From: Halomonas sp. QHL1
GTDB taxonomy: Bacteria; Pseudomonadota; Gammaproteobacteria; Pseudomonadales; Halomonadaceae
NCBI RefSeq assembly: GCF_001882345.1
Contig: NZ_MINL01000001.1
Span: forward strand, 3,034,419-3,098,418
Reading direction: 5' to 3'
DNA length: 64,000 nucleotides
Shown: in pieces, positions 55,317-63,147 of the stretch
Layout: the number at the start of each line of letters is the position of its first letter
How positions within the stretch are numbered: the stretch's first letter is position 1
Translations under genes and position numbers: made by a program
Notes under the pieces: model-generated
What the model saw: only the letters and a program-made list of their open reading frames with translations
Database searches by the model: none
What the model was told of the DNA's origin: nothing

Positions 55317-57601
55317 GCGCGACCTACCGCGTGGCGGTGCGGGCGCTGTGTGATTTCACTGCCCGAGAGGGTGATCTCGATCACCGCTTTACCCCGGCGC
55401 CCAGCGCGCGGGAAGGCATCGAAGGGCACACTCTCGTCGCCAGTCGGCGGGGGGAGGGCTATATCGCCGAACTGCCGCTCTCGGGTGCTTTTGAAGGGCT
55501 GCGAGTCACCGGTCGCGCCGATGGTTTTGACCCCGTGGCCAATCGCTTGGAAGAGATTAAAACCCACCGCGGCAGTTTAGAGCGCATGGCGGATAATCAG
55601 CGTGCCCTCCATTGGGCCCAGGTCAAGGTATACGGCGCGCTGCTCTGCAAAGCGCGCGGCTTGGAGCGCATTACGCTGGTGCTGGTGTACCTGGAGATCG
55701 CCAGCGGCAAGGAGACCCTAATCAGCCAGGACGCCACTGCCGACGAACTCCAGGCATTCTTTGTCGAGCAGTGCCAACGCTTCCTCGCCTGGGCAGAACA
55801 GGAGGCCGTTCATCGTCAGGATCGCGATAGTGGCCTGCAGGCCCTGCGCTTTCCCCATGCTGCGTTTCGCCCCGGTCAGCGTGAACTCGCCGAAGACGTT
55901 TATAAAGCTGCCAGCACCGGACGCTGCCTGCTCGCCCAGGCGCCCACCGGTATAGGTAAAACCATGGGCACGCTGTTTCCCATGCTTTCGGCCATGCCAC
56001 GTCAGCAGCTTGATAGAATCGCCTTTCTCACCATGAAAACCCCCGGCCGCCGCTTGGCGTTGGATGCCCTGGCAACACTTCGAGAAGAAGACCTTCCTCT
56101 GCGTGTATTGGAACTGGTGGCGCGTGAGAAGGCCTGCGAATACCCCGATCGCGCCTGCCACGGCGAGTCGTGCCCATTGGCAGCCGGTTTTTACGACCGC
56201 CTGCCTGCCGCCCGCCAAGCGGCTGTGGATCAGGGTTGGTTAGATCGCGCCGCGCTGCGCGAGGTGGCGTTGGCCCACGATGTTTGCCCCTACTATCTAG
56301 GTCAGGAGCTGGCGCGCTGGGCGGATGTGATCGTCGGCGACGTTAACCACTGGTTCGATAGCCACGCGCTGCTGCATGGATTGGCCCAAGCCAACGACTG
56401 GCGGACTGGCGTGCTGGTCGACGAAGCGCATAATCTGGTGGAGCGCGCCCGCGGCATGTATAGCGCCGAACTCGATCAGCAGCGTTTTAACCGGGTGCGT
56501 CGCGCTGCCCCAAAGCCGCTCTCCCGGCCCTTAGGTCGTTTGGCTCGCCAGTGGCAGGCCGCGATTAAAGAGGCGGGGCTGGAAGAGGAGGGCGAGCCGG
56601 GGAAGCCGGCCTATCGACTGCAAACGGCGCTGCCCGAGAAGCTTGTAAACGCTGCCCAGCAGGTCGGTGCTGCGATTACCGATCACTTGGGTGAGCACCC
56701 CGAAGACGCCAGTCTAGAACTCCAAGAACTGCTATTTGAGGCATTGGCGTTTTGCCGCTTGGCAGAGCACTTTGGCGAGCATTCGCTGTGTGACCTTATC
56801 CGCCAGGGCCGCGGACGGGCGGTGCTGGGTCTCCGCAATCTGATACCCGCCGATTTTCTGGCCCCGCGGTTTAAAGCAGCCCATGCAAGCGTGCTATTTT
56901 CGGCAACACTAACCCCCGCTCACTACTATCGGGATCTCCTCGGCCTGCCGGAAAACACGGTATGGCGGGAAGTGTCGTCCCCCTTTGCTGCGCGTCAGCT
57001 TGAGGTGCGTATACGCAGCGATATCTCGACGCGCTTTCGTGATCGGGATGCCTCAATCGATCCCATAGTGGCGACCTTGGCGCAGGAGTATCAGCGCAAG
57101 CCCGGCCACTATTTAGCGTTTTTCAGCAGCTTTGCCTACCTGGACGCAACGCTGGCGCGGTTTCGCGAGGCGCACCCGGAAGTACCTGTTTTCAGCCAAA
57201 CCCGCGGGATGCCGGAAACGCAGCGCGAGGCGTTTCTGGCGCGCTTTACGCCCGGGGGGAAAGGCATCGGCTTCGCGGTGTTGGGCGGTGCCTTTGCGGA
57301 AGGTATCGACCTACCCGGCGATCGGTTGATCGGTGCTTTTATCGCCACCCTGGGGCTGCCGCCGTTTAACGATTTTAACGAAGCGCTTAAAGCACGCCTA
57401 ACCGCCCGCTTCGGGCAAGGCGACGACTACACCTACCGCATACCCGGCATGATTAAAGTGGTGCAGGCCGCGGGTCGCGTTATTCGCAGTCCAGAAGATC
57501 AAGGGGTTGTGGTATTAATGGATGATCGTTTTGCCCAGGCCAGCGTGCGTGCGCTATTGCCAAGCTGGTGGTCGCTGGGCAACCCCACCCCCCTAATTTA
57601 G
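55313..57601 (+). CDS. Fe-S DinG/Rad3-type helicase with N-terminal PD-(D/E)XK-like domain
   Basis: A 762-residue protein. The first 170 residues look like a RecB/Cas4-type nuclease fold (GRADGFDP, then EIKTHRG as the D...ExK pattern). The XPD-like helicase follows: Walker A APTGIGKTMG near residue 210-220, four cysteines in ACEYPDRACHGESCPL and HDVCPYYL for a 4Fe-4S cluster, DEAH in VLVDEAHNL, and motif VI region QAAGRVIRS. ATG 55313 overlaps the nuclease stop. It should open DNA 5'-3' beside the FAN1-like nuclease in repair. Confidence 0.9.
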   Translation: MSATYRVAVRALCDFTAREGDLDHRFTPAPSAREGIEGHTLVASRRGEGYIAELPLSGAFEGLRVTGRADGFDPVANRLEEIKTHRGSLERMADNQRALHWAQVKVYGALLCKARGLERITLVLVYLEIASGKETLISQDATADELQAFFVEQCQRFLAWAEQEAVHRQDRDSGLQALRFPHAAFRPGQRELAEDVYKAASTGRCLLAQAPTGIGKTMGTLFPMLSAMPRQQLDRIAFLTMKTPGRRLALDALATLREEDLPLRVLELVAREKACEYPDRACHGESCPLAAGFYDRLPAARQAAVDQGWLDRAALREVALAHDVCPYYLGQELARWADVIVGDVNHWFDSHALLHGLAQANDWRTGVLVDEAHNLVERARGMYSAELDQQRFNRVRRAAPKPLSRPLGRLARQWQAAIKEAGLEEEGEPGKPAYRLQTALPEKLVNAAQQVGAAITDHLGEHPEDASLELQELLFEALAFCRLAEHFGEHSLCDLIRQGRGRAVLGLRNLIPADFLAPRFKAAHASVLFSATLTPAHYYRDLLGLPENTVWREVSSPFAARQLEVRIRSDISTRFRDRDASIDPIVATLAQEYQRKPGHYLAFFSSFAYLDATLARFREAHPEVPVFSQTRGMPETQREAFLARFTPGGKGIGFAVLGGAFAEGIDLPGDRLIGAFIATLGLPPFNDFNEALKARLTARFGQGDDYTYRIPGMIKVVQAAGRVIRSPEDQGVVVLMDDRFAQASVRALLPSWWSLGNPTPLI

Positions 57602-57618
57602 GACCCTTACGCGAGCCA

Positions 57619-58401
57619 ATGACAGATCTACTCTGGTACCAGTATGCGTTGATCGGGCTAATTTTTGCCTGGAGCGGTTTTGTGCGAACCAGCCTGGGCT
57701 TTGGTGGCGCCGTGCTGGCGCTGCCTTTCCTGCTTTTGGTCGTCAACGAGCCTCTGGTGTTCTTGCCGATTATCGCCATTCATCTGCTGATTTTCTCCAG
57801 CTGGATCGCCTGGAGCGGGCACCGGCAATTGCAGAAAGCGGGTGTTGGTACCACGTCGCCAGAGAGTAATATCGATTGGGGCTATCTAACTAAAGCCTTG
57901 AAAATCATGATCATCCCCAAGCTGGTCGGGGTGGTAGGGCTGTTGACGCTACCCGCACAGGTCATGACCAGCATCATTTTCGGCATTGTGATCATCTATG
58001 CCATTGGCTATGTGCTGAACAAGCCGTTCAAGAGCAAGAACAAGTACGTTGACTACGTTCTGCTGGCGCTCGGCGGCTATGTCAGCGGTACTTCGCTGAT
58101 TGGCGCGCCGTTGATTGTGGCGGTGTTCGCCACCCACGTGGCCAAAGAGCAGCTACGGGATACCATGTTTGTGCTGTGGTTTATCCTAGTGGTGATCAAG
58201 ATGGTCTCGTTTTTGATCGCGGGGGTGGATCTGCAGTTAATCCACCAGCTGTGGCTGCTGCCGTGTGCCTTTATTGGCCATTTGGTGGGCGAGAAAGCCC
58301 ACCGCTATATGCTAAAAGCGGACACCGGGCTGTTCTTCCGTGTGCTGGGCGCGGTGCTGATTCTGGTTAGCGTGGTGGGGTTGATTCACCCGCCTGCATA
58401 A
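57619..58401 (+). CDS. TauE/SafE-family membrane exporter
   Basis: A 260-residue protein with about eight helices in two repeats (GFVRTSLGFGGAVLALPFLL, GGYVSGTSLIGAPLIVAVFA), the TauE/SafE sulfite/organosulfonate exporter pattern. I take ATG 57619, just after the helicase stop; the longer frame overlaps the helicase end. The substrate is unknown. SD weak, so it may be coupled to the repair operon. Confidence 0.86.
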   Translation: MTDLLWYQYALIGLIFAWSGFVRTSLGFGGAVLALPFLLLVVNEPLVFLPIIAIHLLIFSSWIAWSGHRQLQKAGVGTTSPESNIDWGYLTKALKIMIIPKLVGVVGLLTLPAQVMTSIIFGIVIIYAIGYVLNKPFKSKNKYVDYVLLALGGYVSGTSLIGAPLIVAVFATHVAKEQLRDTMFVLWFILVVIKMVSFLIAGVDLQLIHQLWLLPCAFIGHLVGEKAHRYMLKADTGLFFRVLGAVLILVSVVGLIHPPA

Positions 58402-58417
58402 TCAGAAGCACCACAGG

Positions 58418-59602
58418 TTAAAGCTTGCTGTCTGCCTTTAATGTCGTTTTACCCAGAATAATCAAAACGACGGCTAGCAGGCAGCAAACGAGTGCCATCG
58501 CGGTAAACACATTACGTAGCGACTCCAGCCAGACCACCGCCGGGGCGACCACCACCGGGGAGATAAACTGGCCAAAAAAGAAGGTTGAGGTAAAACCGCC
58601 AAATACCCGGCCCCGTACTCGCTGAGGAGTGATTCTCATAAGCCAGGTGGTGGTATTGGGCATAAAGGCACCCAGGCCCAAACCGGAAATCCCCGCGCCG
58701 ACAATGGCCATGGCGTAACTCTGGGTGAACCCAACGATCAAAAAGCCAGTGGCCGCCAGCAAGAACCCTAAGACATAGATCGTCATCACCGAAATAAACG
58801 GTTTGTAGTAGCCGTAGCAAAACGCCACGATGCTGGCCGTTAGGGCCGCCATTGAAAGCGCGATGCCGATCGCCATGCCACTGATCTGGCCCTGCTGGGA
58901 GAGCAAGAAGGGGAGTTGGGCGGGAAACATATAAAACATCGCCATACTGATCATAGCGATAAGGTAGGCAAGACCGGTCCGCCCATAATCCACCTTCACC
59001 GGGGCATCGGTTACATCAGCGGTTACGCCACTGCTTGCTTTGGGCTCTTGAAGAATCGCCCAGGCATAGGGCAGTAAAAGCACGCCGGTTAGGTAGAGGA
59101 GAAACGGGCCGCGCCAACTCCAGTCGGAAAGTATTCCGCCAAGGTTAATAAAAACAACTCCGCCCAAGGCCATGCAGCTGCTTTGCAGCCCCAAAAAGCG
59201 GGCACGTTCGGTGCTATCGAAATAATCGCCTACCAGCGTGGTGCTGATACTGAGGATACCGGCCACCGCAATCCCCATCAGTGCGCGGGAGCTTAATAGC
59301 AGATCCACGCGGTCGATGAAAAAGCCCGCGACCCCGGCAAAACCGTAAATGCCCAGCATCATCAGCAGCAATTTCTTGCGCCCAAACCGGTCAGCTAGAT
59401 AGCCCATCAGTGGGCTGAACAGTGTAATCATCAGCGCAGGTATGGTCAGGATCAGTTGAATCAACACCTGCGGCTGGTCAGGAAAATGGCGGCTGATACC
59501 CGGCAGCGCAGGCGCGATAATCGCCCCCGACATTACGGTCATGGTGCTGGCAAATAGCAGTACGGCCTTAATATGTGTTAACTGGCTAATGGTCTTTTCC
59601 AT
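58418..59602 (-). CDS. MFS transporter
   Basis: A 394-residue twelve-helix drug:H+ antiporter-type carrier. Motif A appears as MGYLADRFGRKKLLL, and the N-terminal ASTMTVMSGAIIAPALPGI is typical of DHA1 exporters. ATG 59602 gives MEKTISQL; no strong SD is seen, and TTG 59635 is the longer alternative. Substrate cannot be read. Confidence 0.87.
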   Translation of the reverse strand: MEKTISQLTHIKAVLLFASTMTVMSGAIIAPALPGISRHFPDQPQVLIQLILTIPALMITLFSPLMGYLADRFGRKKLLLMMLGIYGFAGVAGFFIDRVDLLLSSRALMGIAVAGILSISTTLVGDYFDSTERARFLGLQSSCMALGGVVFINLGGILSDWSWRGPFLLYLTGVLLLPYAWAILQEPKASSGVTADVTDAPVKVDYGRTGLAYLIAMISMAMFYMFPAQLPFLLSQQGQISGMAIGIALSMAALTASIVAFCYGYYKPFISVMTIYVLGFLLAATGFLIVGFTQSYAMAIVGAGISGLGLGAFMPNTTTWLMRITPQRVRGRVFGGFTSTFFFGQFISPVVVAPAVVWLESLRNVFTAMALVCCLLAVVLIILGKTTLKADSKL

Positions 59603-59741
59603 ATAAAGAGAAGGGGGAAGGAGTGAAAAGCACAAACGCCAATCGTAGCATAGTTGTTAGCAGGCTAGTTTGTTTTTCGCAGTGCTTTTATTGGTGAGCA
59701 GCGGGGAGTGGAACCTATATGCCACCTAGCAGCCACCCAAC

Positions 59742-59782
59742 AAAAAACGGCCACTTGCTATATTAGCTAAGTGGCCGTTTTT
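59742..59782. terminator. Terminator, probably the original tRNA-Pro terminator
   Basis: AAAACGGCCACTT pairs with AAGTGGCCGTTTT around a 12-nt loop, with T runs on both strands. It lies 11 bp beyond the 3' end of the partial tRNA-Pro copy, where the tRNA transcript must have ended before the island came between them. Confidence 0.88.
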
Positions 59783-59792
59783 AATAGTGTTC

Positions 59793-59838
59793 TTGGTCGG
59801 AATAGCAGGATTCGAACCTACGACCTCTGCCTCCCGAA
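59793..59838. repeat. Island end repeat: 3' part of tRNA-Pro (distal att copy)
   Basis: 46 bp identical to 62970-63015, covering the tRNA 3' half from CCA to the anticodon loop. The match ends at CCCGAA, where the intact gene continues GGCAGC and this copy continues AAGCGC. It marks the far end of the integrated element. Confidence 0.95.
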
Positions 59839-60081
59839 AAGCGCAACTGCAAGCGTGTTTGTTCCCGAAAGGGGCGTATTCTTCACAAAGAAGCGCCTAA
59901 AATCGGGGATTGAACAAAAAATTGAACGCCTAATTATCTTTGGCATAGGCTATTGGACATACCATCCGTCCAACGTCTCAGTATGCATTTAGAGCCTGCT
60001 GGGACAGTTAGTGGACGGCTAAATCGACTCGAAGCAATTGCATCGGGTCGTTTAGACGTCCCGCCTGCTGAGGGTTTATCG

Positions 60082-61413
60082 ATGACTCGAAAAGTCATTT
60101 CTCGACGTATTACTGAATCTGCTATACAGGATGCGCGAAAGAATGAAGTGTCAGAAATTAGAGACACGCTGATCATGGGGTTCTCTTGTATGTTCAGTCG
60201 TGATCAGACAGTGATTTCCTTCTTCTATCGGTATCGTTCTAAGCTCGAACAAAAGCGTCCTGTAGTGAAGGTGGGTAGGTGGCCCAGTGTTTCAGCCGAT
60301 ATTGCTAGAGAAGTTGTAACGGGCTGGGTGGCTGATATTGCTAAAGGAAAAGAGCCGCATATTGAGCGTGAGAGGCAACGTCAGGAGATAAAAGAGCGTC
60401 AAAAGCATCAAGTAACTTTCATGACGTTAGCGGAATTTTGGGATGGCCACTATCGAGAGCACTTGCTACGTAATAAAAGCGGGAGCGGTGATTTGGATCG
60501 GCTTAAGCGAGACTTCAGCACTTGGCGTGATCGCTCTCTGAGAGAGCTGAAGAAACTCGATCTGGTTGCTTGGCAGATAGCTTGTGAGAAGAGGGGGCTG
60601 GCGCATTCATCAATCAAGCGCTCATGGAATGTGCTGCGAGCAATGCTTAACTACGCAGTGGAGATGGAGGTGATTGATCGCAATCCGCTACAAGGGGCAA
60701 GGTTGCAACGACCAGGAGCCGTAGAGAGTGAGGGGCTCCCTATTCCGGTTCGTCGAAGAGTGCTTCACCAGAAGGAAGTGGATGGTCTTTTCCGAGGCCT
60801 TCAGCTTTACACCGACGAGCGCAAGCAACAAAGACGCCATTCACGCAGAAAAGCCAGTAAGCAGTATTTGCCTGATCTTGATAAAAAGACATATGCCGAT
60901 CATGTAGTTCCATTCATGCTTTGCATTTATTACGGCGGCTTTCGACCTGGAGATATATTTAGCTTGCGATGGGAGCATCTTGAAAACGACTTTACACTTA
61001 TCACCAAGGTGCTTGATAAAACAGCGCATCACGGGAACAAGGTCCAGTATTTTCCCCTCTCGGAATCTTTAACCAGAGTGCTGAAACTGTGGTGGGAGGA
61101 TCAAGGGCTGCCACGGAAAGGTTATGTATTTTCATCGCCGAGGTTTGCCCAGGGGGAGCGTATGCTTGCGAGCAGTGCGATGCGGAAGCCGTGGTTGAAG
61201 ATTAAGAAATTTGGTGGGTTACCTACAGAGCTAGACATCTATTCGCTCCGCCATAATTTCGCATCTCAGTTGGTGATGGCCGGAGTTGATCTGCCGACGG
61301 TGAAGAGCCTGATGGGGCACGCCAGTATCGAGACGACAGTTAAGCACTATGCTCATTTGAGACAGGACCATCTCCAAGAAGCGCTGCGGAGATTGGAAAC
61401 TGAGAGAAGCTAA
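60082..61413 (+). CDS. Tyrosine recombinase/integrase of the island
   Basis: A 443-residue integrase. An N-terminal arm-binding domain (ISFFYRYRSKLEQKRPVVKV, WPSVSADIAREVV), a core-binding domain (MTLAEFWDGHYREHLL), and the catalytic domain with Arg of GGFRPGDIFSLRW, Y-x-x-R in IYSLRHNFASQLV (His replaced by Tyr, a known variant), GH of LMGHASIETT and nucleophile Tyr423 in KHYAHL. ATG 60082 (GAGGG upstream) is preferred over ATG 59953. It integrates the element into tRNA-Pro. Confidence 0.93.
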   Translation: MTRKVISRRITESAIQDARKNEVSEIRDTLIMGFSCMFSRDQTVISFFYRYRSKLEQKRPVVKVGRWPSVSADIAREVVTGWVADIAKGKEPHIERERQRQEIKERQKHQVTFMTLAEFWDGHYREHLLRNKSGSGDLDRLKRDFSTWRDRSLRELKKLDLVAWQIACEKRGLAHSSIKRSWNVLRAMLNYAVEMEVIDRNPLQGARLQRPGAVESEGLPIPVRRRVLHQKEVDGLFRGLQLYTDERKQQRRHSRRKASKQYLPDLDKKTYADHVVPFMLCIYYGGFRPGDIFSLRWEHLENDFTLITKVLDKTAHHGNKVQYFPLSESLTRVLKLWWEDQGLPRKGYVFSSPRFAQGERMLASSAMRKPWLKIKKFGGLPTELDIYSLRHNFASQLVMAGVDLPTVKSLMGHASIETTVKHYAHLRQDHLQEALRRLETERS

Positions 61414-61551
61414 CGGTTAGTCTCTCCACTAACTGATATGAGCGGCGGTCTTTGATGGGCCGCCTGCGCCACGTTCTAAGCTCAGACATAGGCAATCTCC
61501 GGAGATTTAGCAAACGCCACTTCATGTCCCATAGTCGTAGGGTGAAACCAC

Positions 61552-61800
61552 TCAACCGAGGTTGTCTTTATAAAATTCCATCAGCTCTTGGCCCTCAAGA
61601 GATTCATCCCAGCCTTCGGTGACTTGGATCTCGTCTTTCATTGCACCTAGTAGTTGTGTGAGTCGCGTCGGAGGCTTCTCGCACGGAACGAGCTGAGCAA
61701 CCGGCTTACCATCCTCCATTATTATAATCTCTTCACCCTCCACTGCTTTTTGAGCGAGTAGGGAGAGCTTCTTTTGAGCCTCGTTGATATTAATGTGCAT
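61552..61800 (-). CDS. Phd/YefM-type antitoxin, no adjoining toxin
   Basis: An 82-residue protein: MHININEAQKKLSLLAQKAV, then IIIMEDGKPVAQLVPC is the Phd-family DNA-binding fold, with an acidic C-terminal tail (GWDESLEGQELMEFYKDNLG) that normally binds a toxin. AGAGG precedes the ATG. No PIN, RelE or Doc toxin follows in the 138 bp before the integrase end. It may be an orphan, or act on the divergent gene at 62041. Confidence 0.85.
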   Translation of the reverse strand: MHININEAQKKLSLLAQKAVEGEEIIIMEDGKPVAQLVPCEKPPTRLTQLLGAMKDEIQVTEGWDESLEGQELMEFYKDNLG

Positions 61801-62040
61801 TGTTACTGACCTCTGTATGAACCAAACGACTATTTGTAGCTCTTCGGCTGCTGCCCAGCGTTAACTTGTCTACACCTTTATCATAGGGTATGCCGAAGGT
61901 CTCAGTTGTGGATACGCTATCTGGCATGGCTACATCTTTTTCTTTTAGGTGCTGAGATATCTGCAATATGTTCCTGTAAGAAAACCAGTCGCATAACCCC
62001 CATGAACTACCGTGAATCTGACACTGGAACGGAGACCAAT

Positions 62041-62619
62041 ATGGCTAAAATTAAAGCTGGGGATGATAAGGATAGGCGCTTGGTAGAGGTTATTTACCAT
62101 GAGTTTATGCTTGCTGAGTTGGCCTTTCACCGCTTTCTTAAAGCCGCTGAGGATAAAAGACTTCAAGGAAGCACGTATGAGAGGAAACTAGCTGTTTACA
62201 ATTCCTATGCTGAGATGGTTTGTCGGCTTTACGAATTCTATATGGCTGCTTTTAAAAGGGACCAGGGCTCCACTGAGTTAAGCTGGGAAATAGCTGATCT
62301 TATGCTCACCGAGGAGGCACAAAAATACTTTGACAACACGAAGGAGAGAATCCTGCGTGGCATTCACTTACCCGAAGACAATGACGTTTCCTATTATGAT
62401 TACAAAGTGCCTATCGAATTTGGTAAGCATATGCGGGATATAAGAAACAACCACCACCACTCAGATTACCGACGTGTCAGCGGTAGCCGACCTTCATTGA
62501 AAGCTTTTTTTGACGGTTATCATATGAGCCTTGTCGGGTTGCTGAGACAAGGGGGTTATTGGTCGCGTGGAAATTTAGGTGACCGTAGACTCACTCATGT
62601 TGACGAGTTCGAGATATGA
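62041..62619 (+). CDS. Island cargo: helical protein with RNxxxH motif, function unknown
   Basis: A 192-residue protein; GGAG 6 bp upstream supports ATG 62041 over upstream starts. It is almost wholly alpha-helical (LVEVIYHEFMLAELAFHRFL, LAVYNSYAEMVCRLYEFYMA). MRDIRNNHHHSDYRR contains Arg135-Asn136-x3-His140, the RNxxxH catalytic pattern of HEPN ribonucleases. I do not recognise the family. A toxin or phage-defence RNase is possible from motif plus island setting; this is inference. Confidence 0.7.
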   Translation: MAKIKAGDDKDRRLVEVIYHEFMLAELAFHRFLKAAEDKRLQGSTYERKLAVYNSYAEMVCRLYEFYMAAFKRDQGSTELSWEIADLMLTEEAQKYFDNTKERILRGIHLPEDNDVSYYDYKVPIEFGKHMRDIRNNHHHSDYRRVSGSRPSLKAFFDGYHMSLVGLLRQGGYWSRGNLGDRRLTHVDEFEI

Positions 62620-62969
62620 AAAGAGGATGAGCACGCCCTTTAGTAGCAGCTGCTAATGATGAGATTGCTGAAACATTCGCTGGCTGCCTTTGAACCTTGC
62701 TCAGAGCTTAGTGTGGCGTAGAAGGCCTTGCAGCAATTTTAACAAGCTCTAAAATTAAAAGCCTAGGGGTGCTGTTAGCCCCTAATGCGTGTCCAAAGGT
62801 TATGTCGAATATTCGGCTTCAATATTGATATGCGCAAAACGAGAATAAGCCGACCATGGAGGCCGGCTTATCGGGTAAGAGCTTAGATGATTTGGACAGA
62901 TGCTGGACTGTTGATCCATGCTTTTGATTCAAAAATAAGCGGTTGCTTATCATCTAAGTCTTTGAATTA
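62620..62969. other. Gene-free island segment with hairpins
   Basis: No gene is seen in these 350 bp. There is a palindrome TAGCAGCTGCTA at 62644-62655, a stem TAGGGG/CCCCTA at 62764-62784, and a longer hairpin at 62844-62872 (AATAAGCCG-ACC..GGC-CGGCTTAT) that may end the tRNA transcript from the right. The rest may hold integrase arm sites. Confidence 0.5.
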
Positions 62970-63015
62970 TTGGTCGGAATAGCAGGATTCGAACCTACGA
63001 CCTCTGCCTCCCGAA
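62970..63015. repeat. Island end repeat within the intact tRNA-Pro
   Basis: The second copy of the 46-bp direct repeat, here forming the 3' part of the complete tRNA-Pro gene. The element regenerated a functional tRNA at this end. Confidence 0.95.
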
Positions 63016-63047
63016 GGCAGCGCTCTACCAAGCTGAGCTATATTCCG
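62971..63047 (-). tRNA. tRNA-Pro (anticodon CGG)
   Basis: A 77-nt gene on the minus strand. Acceptor CGGAATA/TATTCCG with discriminator A and encoded CCA; D arm GCTCAGCTTGGTAGAGC; anticodon stem CTGCC/GGCAG with loop TTCGGGA, anticodon CGG reading CCG; T arm with GTTCGAATC. It is the attachment site of the island to its left. Confidence 0.97.
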
Positions 63048-63147
63048 AAAGTTGCCGAGCTGTGCTCATCTGTGCTCAACGACGGAGGAGGATCATACTT
63101 AGCCGGGCGTGTTTTTTCAAGTCCTCGGCAGTGCGATCCTCCAATAT

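Larger units (their letters stand above)
59793..63015. mobile_element. 3.2-kb integrative island in tRNA-Pro(CGG)
   Basis: The element lies between the two 46-bp direct repeats. It holds a tyrosine recombinase next to the distal end, a Phd-type antitoxin gene, an unknown helical protein gene and a gene-free 350-bp segment beside the intact tRNA. Its genes are visibly more AT-rich than the flanks. There is no transfer, replication or capsid gene, so it is a minimal island or the remnant of a larger one. Confidence 0.9.

Noticed and set aside
59953..60081. 43-residue N-terminal extension of the integrase
   Set aside because: No SD at 59953, while GAGGG precedes ATG 60082, where the arm-binding domain begins.
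61340..61555. 71-codon ORF as possible toxin of the Phd antitoxin
   Set aside because: It overlaps the integrase end in antisense, has no SD and shows no PIN, RelE or Doc features.
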